This document shows positions 52,675 to 64,000 of a DNA stretch of 64,000 nt, piece by piece. Source of the stretch: Tetmemena sp. SeJ-2015 (lineage: Eukaryota > Ciliophora > Spirotrichea > Sporadotrichida > Oxytrichidae); the NCBI GenBank assembly GCA_027382625.1, contig JAJKFJ010021560.1, positions 62,001-126,000 on the forward strand. Reading direction: 5' to 3'. Both the position numbers and the translations under genes were made by a program. Position 1 is the stretch's first letter. Each line of letters begins with the position of its first letter. The notes under the pieces were generated by a model. That model was not told the origin of the DNA. It was given only the letters and a program-made list of their open reading frames with translations, and searched no databases.

Positions 52675-55357
52675 ATGAAGGATTGCTTGAAATTGCTTCC
52701 TGAAAAAAAGATAAGCCTCCCAAACGAGCCACCCTCCTGTGCAACCTAGCTCCCTTCAGAGAGCGATTTGGGGAAAAACGCAAAGAATAGGAAATGTAGA
52801 GGGCTTCCTCCTCTTTCGATATGATGCGCTAGGGTTCGGCTCGGATGGCTTAGAAACAAAAGTTATTTATGGCCAGAAACGAAAAATCGCCCATTTTTGG
52901 AGACCCTAAAATTGACTCAGTAGATCGACCCGCCGACCTAGCTTCCCTTGAGAGCAGGATTGTTGAGCAACAACGTAAAGAATAAGTATGGCAGCTGGGG
53001 TCCTCCCTCTTGCGTATGAGAGACCGAAAAGGATTGGCTTGAATTGCTTCCTGAAAAAGAGGATAAAGCCCCAAACCGAGCCACCCCCTCCTGTGCAACC
53101 TAGGCTCACTCAAGAGAGCGTTTGAGCAAAACGCAAAGAATAGGGAATGTAGAGGGCTTCCTCCTCTTTCGAATGAGTGTCGCTAGGTTCGGCTCGGATG
53201 ACTAGAAAAAAAGTTATGGCAGAAGGAAAAAAATCCGCCATTTTTGGAGACCCTAAAAATGACCTAGTAGAGACCCCCGACCTAGCTCCCTTGAGAGCAG
53301 GATTTGAGCAAGAACGTAAAGAATAAAGTATGCAGCTGGGGTCTCCCTCTTAGCGTATGAGAGCCTAGGATTGGCTTGAATTGCCTCTGAAAAAAGATAG
53401 CCCCAAACCGAGCCCAACCCCCCTCACTGTGCAACCTACGCTCCCTTCAAGAGCGATTTTGAGCAGAGAACGCAAAAGAATAACATGTAGAGGGGTGTCC
53501 TCCTCTTTCCGAATGAGTGGTCGCTAGGGTTCGGCTCGGATGGCAGAAAAAAAGTTGATGGCCAGAACGAAAAAACAGCCATTTTTGGAGACCCTAAAAA
53601 TGACCTAGTAGACGACCTCCGACTTAGCTCCCTTGAGAGCAGGATTTTGAGCAATAAACGTAAAGAATAATTAATGCAGCTGTGGTCTGCCCTGCTGCGT
53701 TAATGAGAGACCTAAGATTGCTTGGAATTGCTCTGTAAAAAAAGATAAAGCCCAAACCGAGCCCACCCCCTCCTGTGCAACCTAGCTCCTTCAGAGAGCA
53801 ATTGAGGAAAACGCAAAGAATAGGAAATTGTAGAGGGCTTCCTCCTCTTTTCGAATGAGTGTCGCTAGGTTCGGGGCTCGGATGGCTAATGAAAAGTTAT
53901 GGCCAGGACGAAAAAATCAGCCATTTTTTGGAGACCTAAAATGACCTAGTAGACGACCCCGACCTAGCTTCCCTTGAGAGCAGGATTTGAGCAAACCGTA
54001 AAAATAAAGTACGCAGCTGGGGTCTCCCTCTTGCGTATGAGAAACCTAAGGATTTGCTTGAATTGCTCTGAAAAAAGATAACCCCAAACCGAGCCACCCC
54101 CTCCTGTGCACCTAGCTGCCGCCCCCTTTTTCCCCAGAGAGCGAATTGAGAAAAACGCAAAGAATAGGAAATGTAGAGGGCTTCCTCCTCTTTCGAATGA
54201 GTGTCGCTAGGTTCGGCTCGGATGGTTAAAAAAAGTTATGGTCAGAACGAAAAAATCAGCCATTTTTGGAGACCCTAAAGATGACCTTGGTAGACGACCG
54301 CCCGAGGCCCTAGCTCCCCTGAGAAGCAGGGATTTGGGCAAAACGTAGATTAAAGTAAATGCAGCTGGGGTCTCCCTCTTGCGTACGTGAGGAGACTAAA
54401 AGGATTAGGCTTTGAATTGCTCTGGAAAAGTAAGCCAACCGAGCACTCCCTCCTGTGCAACCCTAGCTCCCTTCAGAGAGCGATTTGAGCAAAACGCAAA
54501 AATAGGAAATGGAGAGGGCTTCCTCCTCTTTCGAATGAGTGTCCGCTAGGTTCGGCTTCGATGGTAGAAAAAGTTACTGGCCAGACAGAAAAAGTCAGCC
54601 TATCTTTTGGAGACCTCTGAAGAAGTGGACCTAGTAGAACGACCCGACCATAGCCCCCTTGAAGAGCAGGATTTGAGGCAAAATCGTAAGAATAAAGTAT
54701 GGCGAGCTGGGGTCCTCCCTCTTGGCGTGATGAGAGACCTAAGGATTTGACTTGAATTGCTCTGAAAAAAAGATAAAGGCCCCAAACCGAGCCACCCCCT
54801 CCTGGGCAACCTTAGCTCCCTTGCAGACGCAGCGATTTAGCCAAACGCAAGCAATCAGGATGTAGAGGGCTTTTCCTCCTCTTCGAATGGGTACGCTAGG
54901 TTTCGTCGGATGGCTAGAAAAAAAAAGTATGGCCAGAACGACAAAATCAGCCATTTTTGGAGACCCTAAAAATGACTTAGTAGACGACCCCCGACCTAGC
55001 TCCCTTGAGAGCAGGATTTTAGCAAAACGTAAAGAATAAACGTATCGGCAGCTGGGTTCCCTATATGGACGTATGAGAGAACCTGAAGGTTGGCTTTGAA
55101 TTGCTCCTGAGAAAAAGATAAAGCCCCAAATCCGAGCCACCGCCTCCTGTGCAACCTACTCCCTTCAGAGATGCGATTTGAGCAAACGCAAAGAAAGTAG
55201 GAAATGTAGAGGGCTTCCCTTTCCGAATGAGTGTTCGCTAAGGTTCGGCTCGGATGCTTAGAAAAAAAGTTTATGGCCAGAACGAAAAAATCAGCCATTT
55301 TTGGAGACCCTAAAAAATGACCTAGTAGACGACCCCGACCTAGCTCCCTTGAGAGCA

Positions 55358-55373
55358 GACGCTCTTCCGATCT
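55358..55373 (+). other. Illumina adapter sequence in the assembly
   Basis: GACGCTCTTCCGATCT, the 3' end of the standard Illumina sequencing adapter, replaces satellite sequence that should read 'gcaggatttgagcaaaacgta'. The satellite resumes cleanly right after it. Confidence 0.93.
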
Positions 55374-55578
55374 AAGAATAAAGTATGCAGCTGGGGTCTC
55401 CCTCTTGCGTATGAGAGACCTAAGGATTGGCTTGAATTGCTCTGAAAAAAGATAAAGCCCCAAACCGAGCCACCCCCTCCTGTGCAACCTAGCTCCCTTC
55501 AGAGAGCGATTTGAGCAAAACGCAAAGAATAGGAAATGTAGAGGGCTTCCTCCTCTTTCGAATGAGTGTCGCTAGGTT

Positions 55579-55590
55579 CTCTTCCGATCT
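55579..55590 (+). other. Second Illumina adapter remnant
   Basis: CTCTTCCGATCT occupies the place of 'cggctcggatggc' in the satellite unit and is followed by normal unit sequence. Same orientation as the adapter at 55358. Confidence 0.88.
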
Positions 55591-58500
55591 TAGAAAAAAA
55601 GTTATGGCCAGAACCGAAAAAGATCATGCCCATTTTTGGAGACCCTAAAAATGACCTAGTAGAGGACCCCCGACCTAGCTCCCTTGAGAGCAAGATTTGA
55701 GCCAAAACGTAAAGAATAAAGTATGCAGCTGGGGTCTCCCTCTTGCGTATGAGAGACCTAAGGATGGGCTTTAAATTGCTCTGAAAAAAGATAAAGCCCC
55801 AAACCGAGCCACCCCCTCCTGTGCAACCTAGCTCCCTTCAGAGAGGGATTTGAGGAAAAACGCAAAGAATAGGAAATGTAGAGGGCTTCCTCCTCTTTCG
55901 AAATGAGTGTCCGCTAGTTGCGGCTCGGATGAGCTTTGTAAGACAGAAAAAGTTTAAATGGGGGCCCAGAAAAACGGAAAAAACAAATTCAGCCCATTTT
56001 CTTTGGAGACCCTCAAAGGACCTAGTAGAGCGACCCCGAACCTAGCTCCTTGAGAGCAGGATTTGAGCAAAACGTAAAGAATAAAGTATGCAGCTGGGGT
56101 CTCCCTCTTGCGTATGAGAGACCTAAGGATTGGCTTGAATTGCTCTGAAAAAAGATAAAGCCCCAAACCGAGCCACCCCCTCCTGTGCAACCTAGCTCCC
56201 TTCAGAGAGCGATTTGAGCAAAACGCAAAGAATAGGAAATGTAGAGGGCTTCCTCCTCTTTCGAATGAGTGTCGCTAGGTTCGGCTCGGATGGCTAGAAA
56301 AAAAGTTATGGCCAGAACGAAAAAATCAGCCATTTTTGGAGACCCTAAAAATGACCTAGTAGACGACCCCCGACTTAGCTCCCTTGAGAGCAGGATTTGA
56401 GCAAAAACCGTCAAGAATATAAAGTATGGCAGCTGGAGGTCTCCCTCTTGCGTATGAGAGACCAAAGGGTTTGGCTTGAATTGCTCTGAAAAAAAGATTA
56501 AAGCCCCAACGAGCACACCCCCTCCTGTGCAACCTAGCTCCCTTCAGAGAGCGATTTGAGCAAACCGCAAAGAAATAGAAATGTAGAGGGCTTCTCCTCT
56601 TTCGAATGAGTGTCGCTAGGGTCGGGCGTCGGATGGCTACTGAAAAGAAGTCTATGGCCATAGAACGAAAAAATCAGGCCATTTTTTAGGAGACCTAAAA
56701 ATGACTAGTAGACGACCCCGACCTAGCTCCCTTGAAAGCAGGATTGAGCAAAACGTAAAGAATAAGTATGCAGCTTGGGTCTCCCTCTTGCGTATGAGAG
56801 ACTAGGATTCGGCCTTTGAATTGCTCTTGAAAAAAGATAAGCCCCAACCGACCACCAGATCCTGTGCAACCTATAGGTGGCTTCCTTCAGAGAGCGATTT
56901 GAGCAAAACGCAAAGAATAGAAAATGTAGAGGGCTTCCTCTCTTTCGATGAGTGTCGCTACGTTCGGCTCGAATGGCTAGAAAAAAAGTTATGCCCAGAA
57001 GAAAATCCGCCATTTTTGGAGACCCTAAAATGACCTAGTAGACGACCCCCGACCGAGCTCCTTGAGAGCAGGATTGAGCAAAACGTAAAGAATAAAGTAT
57101 GCACTGGGGTCTCCCTCTTGCGTATGAGAGACCTAAAGATTGGCTTGAATTGCTCTGGAAAAAGGATAAAGCCCCAAACCGAGCCCCCACCTCCTGGGCA
57201 ACCTAGCTCCCTTCAGAAGAGCGGATGTTGAGCCAAGGAACGACAAGAAAATGAAATGTAAGAGGGCTTCCCTGCTCTTTCGAATGAGTGGTCGCGTAGT
57301 TCGGCTCGTGGCCTAGAAAAAAAGTTATGGCCAGAACAAAAAAATTCCGCCATTTTTGGAGACCCTAAAATGACCTAGTAGAGACGACCCCGACCTAGCT
57401 CCCTTGAGAAGCAGGATTTTGAGCAGAAAACGTAAGAATATAAGTATGCAGGCTGGGGGTCGTCCTCTTGGCGTATGAGAGAACCTAAGGATTGGCTTGA
57501 ATTGCTCTGAAAAAGAACTAGAAGCCCAAACCGACGCCAGCCTCACCTCCTGTGCAACCTAGATCCCTTCAGAGAGCGATTTGAGCAAAACGCAAAGAAT
57601 ATGGAAAATGTAATGAGGGCTTCCTCCTCTTGGCGAAATGAAGTGTCCGCTAGGTCGTCGGCTCGGATGGGCTTAGAAAAAAAGAGTTTAAGGCCAGAAC
57701 GAAAAATCAGCCAATTTTTTTGGGAGAACCTTAAAAGGATGACGCTAGTAAGACGACCCCCCGACTCTGCTCCTTGAGAGCAGCGATTTGAGCAAAACGG
57801 TAAAGAAATAAAGTATGGCGCAGCTGGCGGTTCCCTCTTGCGTAGTGAGAGCCTAAGGGATTGGCTTGAAATTGCCTGAAAAAAGATAAAGCCCAGAAAG
57901 CCGAGCCACCCCGGTCCTGTGCAACTAGCTCCCTTCAGAGTGAGTGCGATTTGTGAAGCAAAGCGCAAACGAATAATAGGAAATGTAGAGGGCTACCTCC
58001 TCTTTTCGAATGAGTGGCGCTAGGTTCGGCTCGGATGGCTAGGAGAAAAAAGAGTTAATGGCCAGAACGAAAAGTGCGGCAGCCTTTTGTTGGAGACGCG
58101 CCTAAATTGACCTACGTAGACGACCCCGGACCTGCTCCCTGGAAAAGCAGGATTTTGGAGCAAAACGTAAAGAGATAAAAGTAGCAGCTGGGGTCTCCCT
58201 CTTGCGTATCAGAGACCTAAGGATTTGGCTTGAATTGCTCTGAAAAAAGATAAAGCCCCAAACGAGCCACCGCCCTCACTGTGCAACTCCTAGGGCTCCC
58301 TTCAGAGCAGCGATTTGACAAACAGACGCAAGAGGATAGGAAAATGTAGAGGCTTGCCTGCCTCTTTCGAATGGAAGGTGTCCGCTGAATTCGGCTCGGA
58401 TGGGCTAGAAAAAAAAGTGATGGCCAAGGGAACGAAAAAATACAGCCATTGGTTTGGGAGAACCCTAAAGAATGCCTAGTAGAAACGCGCCCGTTCGAGC

Positions 58501-61171
58501 CTAGCCCCTTGAGAGCAGGATTTGAGCAATACGTAAAGAATAAAGTATATGCAGCTGGGGTCTCCCTATTGCGTATGAGAGACCTAAGATGTGCTTTGAA
58601 TTGCTCACTGAATAAACAGAATAAAAGCCCCAAACCGACGCCACCCCTCTCTGTGCGAACTAGCTCCGCTTCAGAGAGCGAATTTGAGCAAAACGCAAAG
58701 AATAGGAAATGGTAACGTGAGAAGAGCGGCTTACCTCCTCTTTCGGAATGAGTGGTCCGCTAGTTCGGCTCGGATATGGGCTAGAAAAAAAGTTATTGGC
58801 CAAGGGAGACGAAAAAATCAGAGCGCCATGTTTTTTGGCCGAGACCCTTGAAAAAGTGAGCCTAGTAGACGACCCGCGACCTAGCTCCCTTGAGAGCAGG
58901 AATTTGAGCAAAACGTAAGGAATAAAGTATGCAGCTGGGGTCCTCCCTTTCGTATGAGAGACCTAAGATTGGCTTGAATTGCTCTGTAAAAAGATAAAGC
59001 GCCAACACGAGCCACCCCTCCTGTGCAAACCGTAGCTCCCCTTCAGAGAGCGATGTTGAGCAAGAACGCAAAGAAATAAGGAAATGTAGAGGGCTTTCCT
59101 CCTTTTTCGATGAGTGTCGAGGCTAGGTTCCGGCTCGGTGCTAGAAAAGTTATGGCCAGACGAAAAAATCCAGCCATGTTTTGGAGACCCCTAAAATGAC
59201 CTAGTAGACGACCGCCGACCTAGCTCCCTTGAGAGCAGGATTTGAGCAAAACGTAAAGAATGAAGTATGCAGCTGGGGTCTCCCTCTGTGCGTATGGAAG
59301 ACCTACAGGATTGGCTGAATTGGCTCTGGAAAAACAGACTAAGCCCCAAACCCGAGACGACCACCCCCTGGTCAACCTAGGCTCCCTTCAGAGAGCGATT
59401 TGCAGCAAAAGCAAAGATAGAGGAAAGTGAGGGCTTCCTCCTACCTGTTCGATTGAGTGTTCGATAGGTTTCGGCTCGGATCGGCTAGAAAAAGGTGTAT
59501 GGCCAGAACGAAAAAAGGTCAGCCACATATTGGTTGGAGACCCACAAAATGCCTAGTTAGGAGACGACCGCCCGACCGTAGCTCCCTTGGAGAGGATTTG
59601 GCAAAACGTTAAAGAATAAAGTATGCAGGTGGGGTCTCCCTCTTGCGTATGAGAGACCTAAGGATGGGCTTGAATTGCTCTGAAAAAAAAGATAAAGACC
59701 CAAACCGAGCCCCCACCTCCTGTGCAACCTAGCTCCCTTCAGAGAGCGATTTGAGCAAAACGCAAAGAATAGGAAATGTAGAGGGCTTCCTCCTCTTTCG
59801 AATGAGTGTCGCTACGTTCCGCTCGGATGGCTAGAAAAAAAGTTATGGCCAGAAGGAAAAAATCAGCCATTTTTGGAGACCCTAAAAATGACCTACGAGA
59901 CGACCCCCGACCTAGCTCCCTTGAGAGCAGGATTTGAGCAAAACGTAAAGAATAAAGTATGCAGCTGGGGTCCCCCTCTTGCGTATGAGAGACCTAAGGA
60001 TTGGCTTGAATTGCTCTGAAAAAAGATAAAGACCCAAACCGAGCCCCCACCTCCTGTGCAACCTAGCTCCCTTCAGAGAGCGAATTGAGCAAAACGCAAA
60101 GATTACGAAATGTAGAGGGCTTCCTCCTCTTTCGAATGAGTGTCGCTACGTTCCGCTCGGATGGCTAGAAAAAAAGTTATGGCCAGAAGGAAAAAATCAG
60201 CCATTTTTGGAGACCCTAAAAATGACCTACGAGACGACCCCCGACCTAGCTCCCTTAGAGAGGATTTGGCAAAACGTAAAGAATAAAGTATGCAGCTGGG
60301 GTCCCCCTCTTGCGTATGAGAGACCTAAGGATTGGCTTGAATTGCTCTGAAAAAAGATAAAGACCCAAACCGAGCCCCCACCTCCTGTGCAACCTAGCTC
60401 CCTTCAGAGAGCGAAATTTAGCAAAACGCAAAGATTACGAAATGTAGAGGGCTTCCTCCTCTTCGAATGAGTGCGCTACGTTCCGCTCGGATGGCTAGAA
60501 AAAAAGTTATGGGCCCGAAAGGAAAAAATCAGCCATTTTTTGGAGACCCTAAAATGACCTACGAGACGACCCCCGACCTAGCTCTCCCTTGAGAGCGGGA
60601 TTTGAGAAAAACGTAAAGAATAAAGTATGCAGCGGGGTCCCCCTTTGGATGAGAGACCTAAGGATTGGTTTGGAATTGCTCTGAAAAAAGATAAAGCCCA
60701 AACCGAGCCCCCACCTCCTGTGCAACCTAGCTCCCTTCAGAGAGCGAATTGAGAAAAAACGCAAAAAAATTACGAAATGTAGAGGGCTTCCTCCTCTTTC
60801 GAATGAGTGTCGCTACGTTCCGCTCGGATGGCTAGAAAAAAAGGTTATGGCCAGAAGGAAAAAATCACCCAAATTTTTTGGAGACCCTAAAAATGACCTA
60901 GAGACGACCCCCGACCTAGCTCCCTTGAGAGCAGGATTTGAGAAAAAACGTAAAGAATAAATTTATGCAGCTGGGGTCCCCCTCTTGCGTATGAGAGACC
61001 TAAGGTTTGGGCTTGAATTGCTCTGAAAAAAAGATAAAGACCCAAACCGAGCCCCCACCTCCTGTGCAACCTAGCTCCCTTCGGGAGAGCGAATTGAGCA
61101 AAACGCAAAGATTACGAAATGTAGGAGGGCTTCCTCCTCTTTCGAATGAGTGTCGCTACGTTCGGCTCGGA

Positions 61172-62164
61172 TAAAACTCAAAAAATATGCTTGCTACAAA
61201 TTTATTCCCGATAGGGCATAAATTTGATAATATTTCATTTTATTTTCATAATATCTATACACCCTGATTTATATATTTATATAATATTTAACTCTATTTT
61301 ATGCCTGAAAGATAAAAAATTAAATTGCAAAAATATTTCAAAATATGTCTGATTTAATATCCACTTTTGAATGAACCTCACATAACAACGCAAAGTTAAT
61401 AGTAAATTTATAAAGTTTAAAATCAATAACTCTTAAAATAGAAACCAGAAAAGCGGTATATAAAATATTTATAATTCTTTTTTTTTAATTAACGCAAAGC
61501 AATGAATATGATGAAACTTTTCTTAATTAAATTATGAGTTTAAAAGATGGAATTGAATCAATAGTGTATCAGCAGTGGAGTATGGCTTATTTATTGTCCT
61601 ATCTAATTCCTTATTAACTTATCTCTATGACTTCTCTTTCAAAAAAATTCAAGCATCTTATATAAAAGTCATTTAAGCTTTTGATACGAAATTAAAATGG
61701 AAATATTCCTCTGATCAAATTAATCATTGAGTTCGACTAAAAATTTATAAATTACCTAGACTCATTTTCAAATATATTATTTACTAATTAAATAATTATT
61801 TTAGATTAATTGGCTTTTGAAATTCAAGCCTTAAATAGGATTTAGGTTTCTATCCTGTTCTTTCATAAAGAATTTCATTAAATTTGTCAACTATCTAAAA
61901 TCTGGTGGAGTCAGGCACTTTCCGAAAGGATTTTATAAGCAAATTTTCATTACTTCAAATGTCAGCTATTAAAAATATTAAATATAATTCTTTAATTAGA
62001 ATTTGTACTACTAATTTAAAAATATATTTTATGCTTATTACTTATTCATCCTAAAATATAATGCCATAAAGTAGATTTCCTTTTTTTATGTTTTTATCTT
62101 ATAACTTTTGTTAATTTTTATTCAAAGTAAGTTAGTGTTTTATATTACCCCTTAGAGAAAGATC
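61172..62164. other. AT-rich stretch right of the satellite
   Basis: No supported gene, repeat or RNA was recognised; composition is that of noncoding germline DNA. Confidence 0.5.
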
Positions 62165-62467
62165 ATGATCGACTAGACAGGCTATTTTCAGAACTATCCT
62201 AATCTCTGTACTAAATTCATTATTTTTCATTTAAGAGCAGATGCTGTTTCACCAAACGCATTTAAGCCTTTTTTCTGATCTGCGAAGAAAGCAGTCAAAA
62301 TTATCTCAGATGATATAAACACTGAGCTTTCAGAGTTAGCCCAAAAAACAAGTACTCCTAGCCCAAGCAAGTTTTGTGTGAGAGTCACCTCTAATTATCA
62401 GACTCAAAAGCCGCAACTAAAGTTTGTTGAGAGATTTGCCAAGAGAGTGTGTCAGAAATTAGATTGA
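62165..62467 (+). CDS. Hypothetical ORF with an internal TGA
   Basis: ATG 62165 reads MIDQTGYFQNYPNLC and reaches a TGA at 62276-62278. The same frame then continues SAKKAVKIISDDINTELSEL and VRVTSNYQTQKPQLKFVERF to TGA 62465-62467. The second part is polar and protein-like. The internal TGA is probably inside an unresolved IES, or the gene is decayed. No family recognised. Confidence 0.35.
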
Positions 62468-64000
62468 AATAAGCTGCCTATTAAAAATAACTTTCTTAAT
62501 ATTTTTGATGGTTACAATTAAGGTGATCAAAGAGTAGCTTGTTATAGTTAAAATTTAAATTAAAATCTGAAGTAGCTAAATTAATAAAATAAGAATTTAA
62601 AATTGTTGGCATTTAATTGTAAAGTAGGTAGATTATGATAGGAGGTGTCTATGAAGATATTTTGATGTTACCTACTCCGAACCAAGAAATTAGCCAAGTT
62701 CAAAAACTTTGCTGAGAAAACTCTTTCCACAGGCCTCCTACAAAAGAATTGCAAGGATCAAAGTTGATTAGAATTTAAATGCTTATGGTAATGAAATCAA
62801 CCCAAGATCTCACACTTCAACTGCCATTTAAATTTATTATTTATTTATTAATTTAATTCTCTTTTAAATTAAATTCTCACTATATTTGCAAGTTATTTTG
62901 CAAAGGATATTTCTTTTAAGCAGCCCATCATGAATATATTTAATTAAAACTTAATTTTTTCCTGGAATTCAGGGAATCTTAGTATCATCTTTGAAAATCT
63001 TTTATTATTAATGAAAAAGACGAATAAATATATTTTTAATAGAATTAGAAGGAGAAGCGGAACTTAATAATTCATTTTTTGTGCACAGAAAATAGAGGTA
63101 AGGGGCCAAATTGGGCCCAAAAAAAAAAAACAATAAAAAAAATAAAAATTGTAAATAAGCTTCTTAAAAGAGAGCCATGCATAATATTTGTTTCTTTTTA
63201 ATTATTTTAATTAATTAGTGATAATTTATTTTTCATATTTTTGTTTAATTGAGATGATAAATTGTGGCTAATATTGGCAATTACTGATATGATATATTTC
63301 CAAAACTCTTTCAGTGTATTTGCCTAAATTATCATTAATTTTAAAACACTAATACTGGTATTGTATTAAAAATAAGAAGGGAAACTCTGACTTTTATTGT
63401 TTAAATAAATCATTATTCAAATTTAAAACATTTATAATTAACATCATAGTCAAAGTATAATAAGACTAATTTGTGAAAAAGTTATGTTCTAGAAATATCA
63501 AATTAAAATATCAATTTTCTGAAAATTAATAAAAATCAATAGAGATTATTTGTAAATTTTAATACGCAGAAAATTTCTAAACCGAAGTTTAATTTTGTAT
63601 TGAATGATGAAAACGTCTTAAGAAGAAGGAAAGGAATATTTCTCCCTTTCTTACTAAGTGAGAACATTCAACATTAAAATAATATTTGCGGTTGACTGAT
63701 AACAATAGTGATTCTGTCCCCATTCTTACTTAGAGACACCTATTATTAATGCCAAATATTCGTTTGCTTAATTACAGGTGCTCCAAAATCCATGACTGCT
63801 TATTAAGTAGTCACCAAACTAATTTAGGCTACTAGACAGAGGGAGTTGGCTTAAAATAGTTATTAGGACTTTCATATAATTGAAGATCTTACTATCGAAT
63901 GCGATCAGGATCAAAACCTTAAATTGTTTATTTTAAATTAAAACCCTTAGCTCCCTAGAATAAGCTTAGAGTTACCAATGATATTCATAAGTATTTTATC
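62468..64000. other. AT-rich right edge, no supported gene
   Basis: Apart from short coding-like snatches at 62.65-62.83 and 63.77-63.92 kb that could belong to interrupted genes, nothing can be assigned. A run of ten or more A near 63121 is followed by A-rich low complexity. Confidence 0.4.

Larger units (their letters stand above)
52675..61171 (+). repeat. Satellite array, ~334 bp dimeric unit, about 25 copies
   Basis: Tandem units measured between successive 'gcagctggggtctccctc' sites: 338 bp (55387 to 55725) and 331 bp (59961 to 60292), with a consensus count of about 334. Each unit holds two related halves, about 183 and 151 bp, both starting 'cctagctccctt' then 'gatttgagcaaaacg', so it is a dimer of a diverged ancestral monomer. 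GC content is clearly higher than the flanks. The array starts and ends inside a unit (right end at about 61171). The last five or so copies (59.64-61.17 kb) share variants such as ggtccccct for ggtctccct and ctacgttccgctcgg for ctaggttcggctcgg. Minus-strand ORFs here are by-products of the repeat. Tandem satellites eliminated from the somatic nucleus are known in Oxytricha. Confidence 0.95.

Noticed and set aside
52675..61171. Numerous minus-strand ORFs of 60-160 codons
   Set aside because: They are translations of the satellite unit that repeat every ~334 bp and are prolonged by sequencing indels; no protein family is evident.
52675..61171. 'ccccaaacc' in each satellite unit as telomeric C4A4
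   Set aside because: It is C4A3 followed by CC, occurs once per unit and never in tandem.
52675..61171. Tandem array as CRISPR
   Set aside because: The entire unit repeats; there are no short repeats with unique spacers, and the genome is eukaryotic.

Overview
The window looks like germline (micronuclear) DNA of a hypotrich/spirotrich ciliate of the Oxytricha-Stylonychia-Tetmemena type. Three things show this. (1) Conserved genes read through only if TAA and TAG are glutamine, and they end only at TGA. (2) Coding blocks are broken by short AT-rich inserts flanked by 2-8 bp direct repeats. Removing the insert plus one repeat copy restores frame and the family-conserved residues. These are internal eliminated sequences (IESs) with pointers, and more than 30 are resolved here. 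(3) Conventional GT-AG introns of 32-42 nt occur separately. With only one stop codon, TGA-free ORFs of 100 codons or so are expected by chance in this AT-rich DNA, so calls rest on conservation rather than ORF length.

Layout. 1-32.2 kb (+): a head-to-tail array of three paralogous membrane/PAS-domain genes of the ciliate 'tiny macrocysts protein B-like' type. The first is cut by the window edge; the third is swollen to about 16.6 kb by noncoding inserts. One insert of the third copy holds a 0.33 kb element bounded by inverted repeats. 32.2-51.5 kb: a compact run of ordinary eukaryotic genes. These are an Old Yellow Enzyme (-), a VAMP7-type longin SNARE (+), a small ORF (+), an unrecognised protein with a possible PHR-like segment (-), a long Gln/Ser-rich protein (+), a TLC-domain membrane protein (-), a weak ORF (-), inner-arm dynein light chain p28 (-), RNA polymerase II largest subunit RPB1 (-), and a basic protein with a possible histone fold (+). 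51.5-52.2 kb: weak ORFs, one Myb-like.

52.7-61.2 kb is GC-richer satellite DNA: about 25 tandem copies of a ~334 bp unit that is itself a diverged dimer. Much of it carries random indels typical of uncorrected long reads, and two places hold Illumina adapter sequence, so it is an imperfect assembly. 61.2-64 kb is AT-rich with only weak ORFs.

No telomeric C4A4 tracts, rRNA, tRNA or CRISPR were recognised. All resolved genes have their segments in linear order and one orientation, so no scrambling was seen. The genes have no obvious shared pathway, as expected if each is destined for its own somatic nanochromosome.
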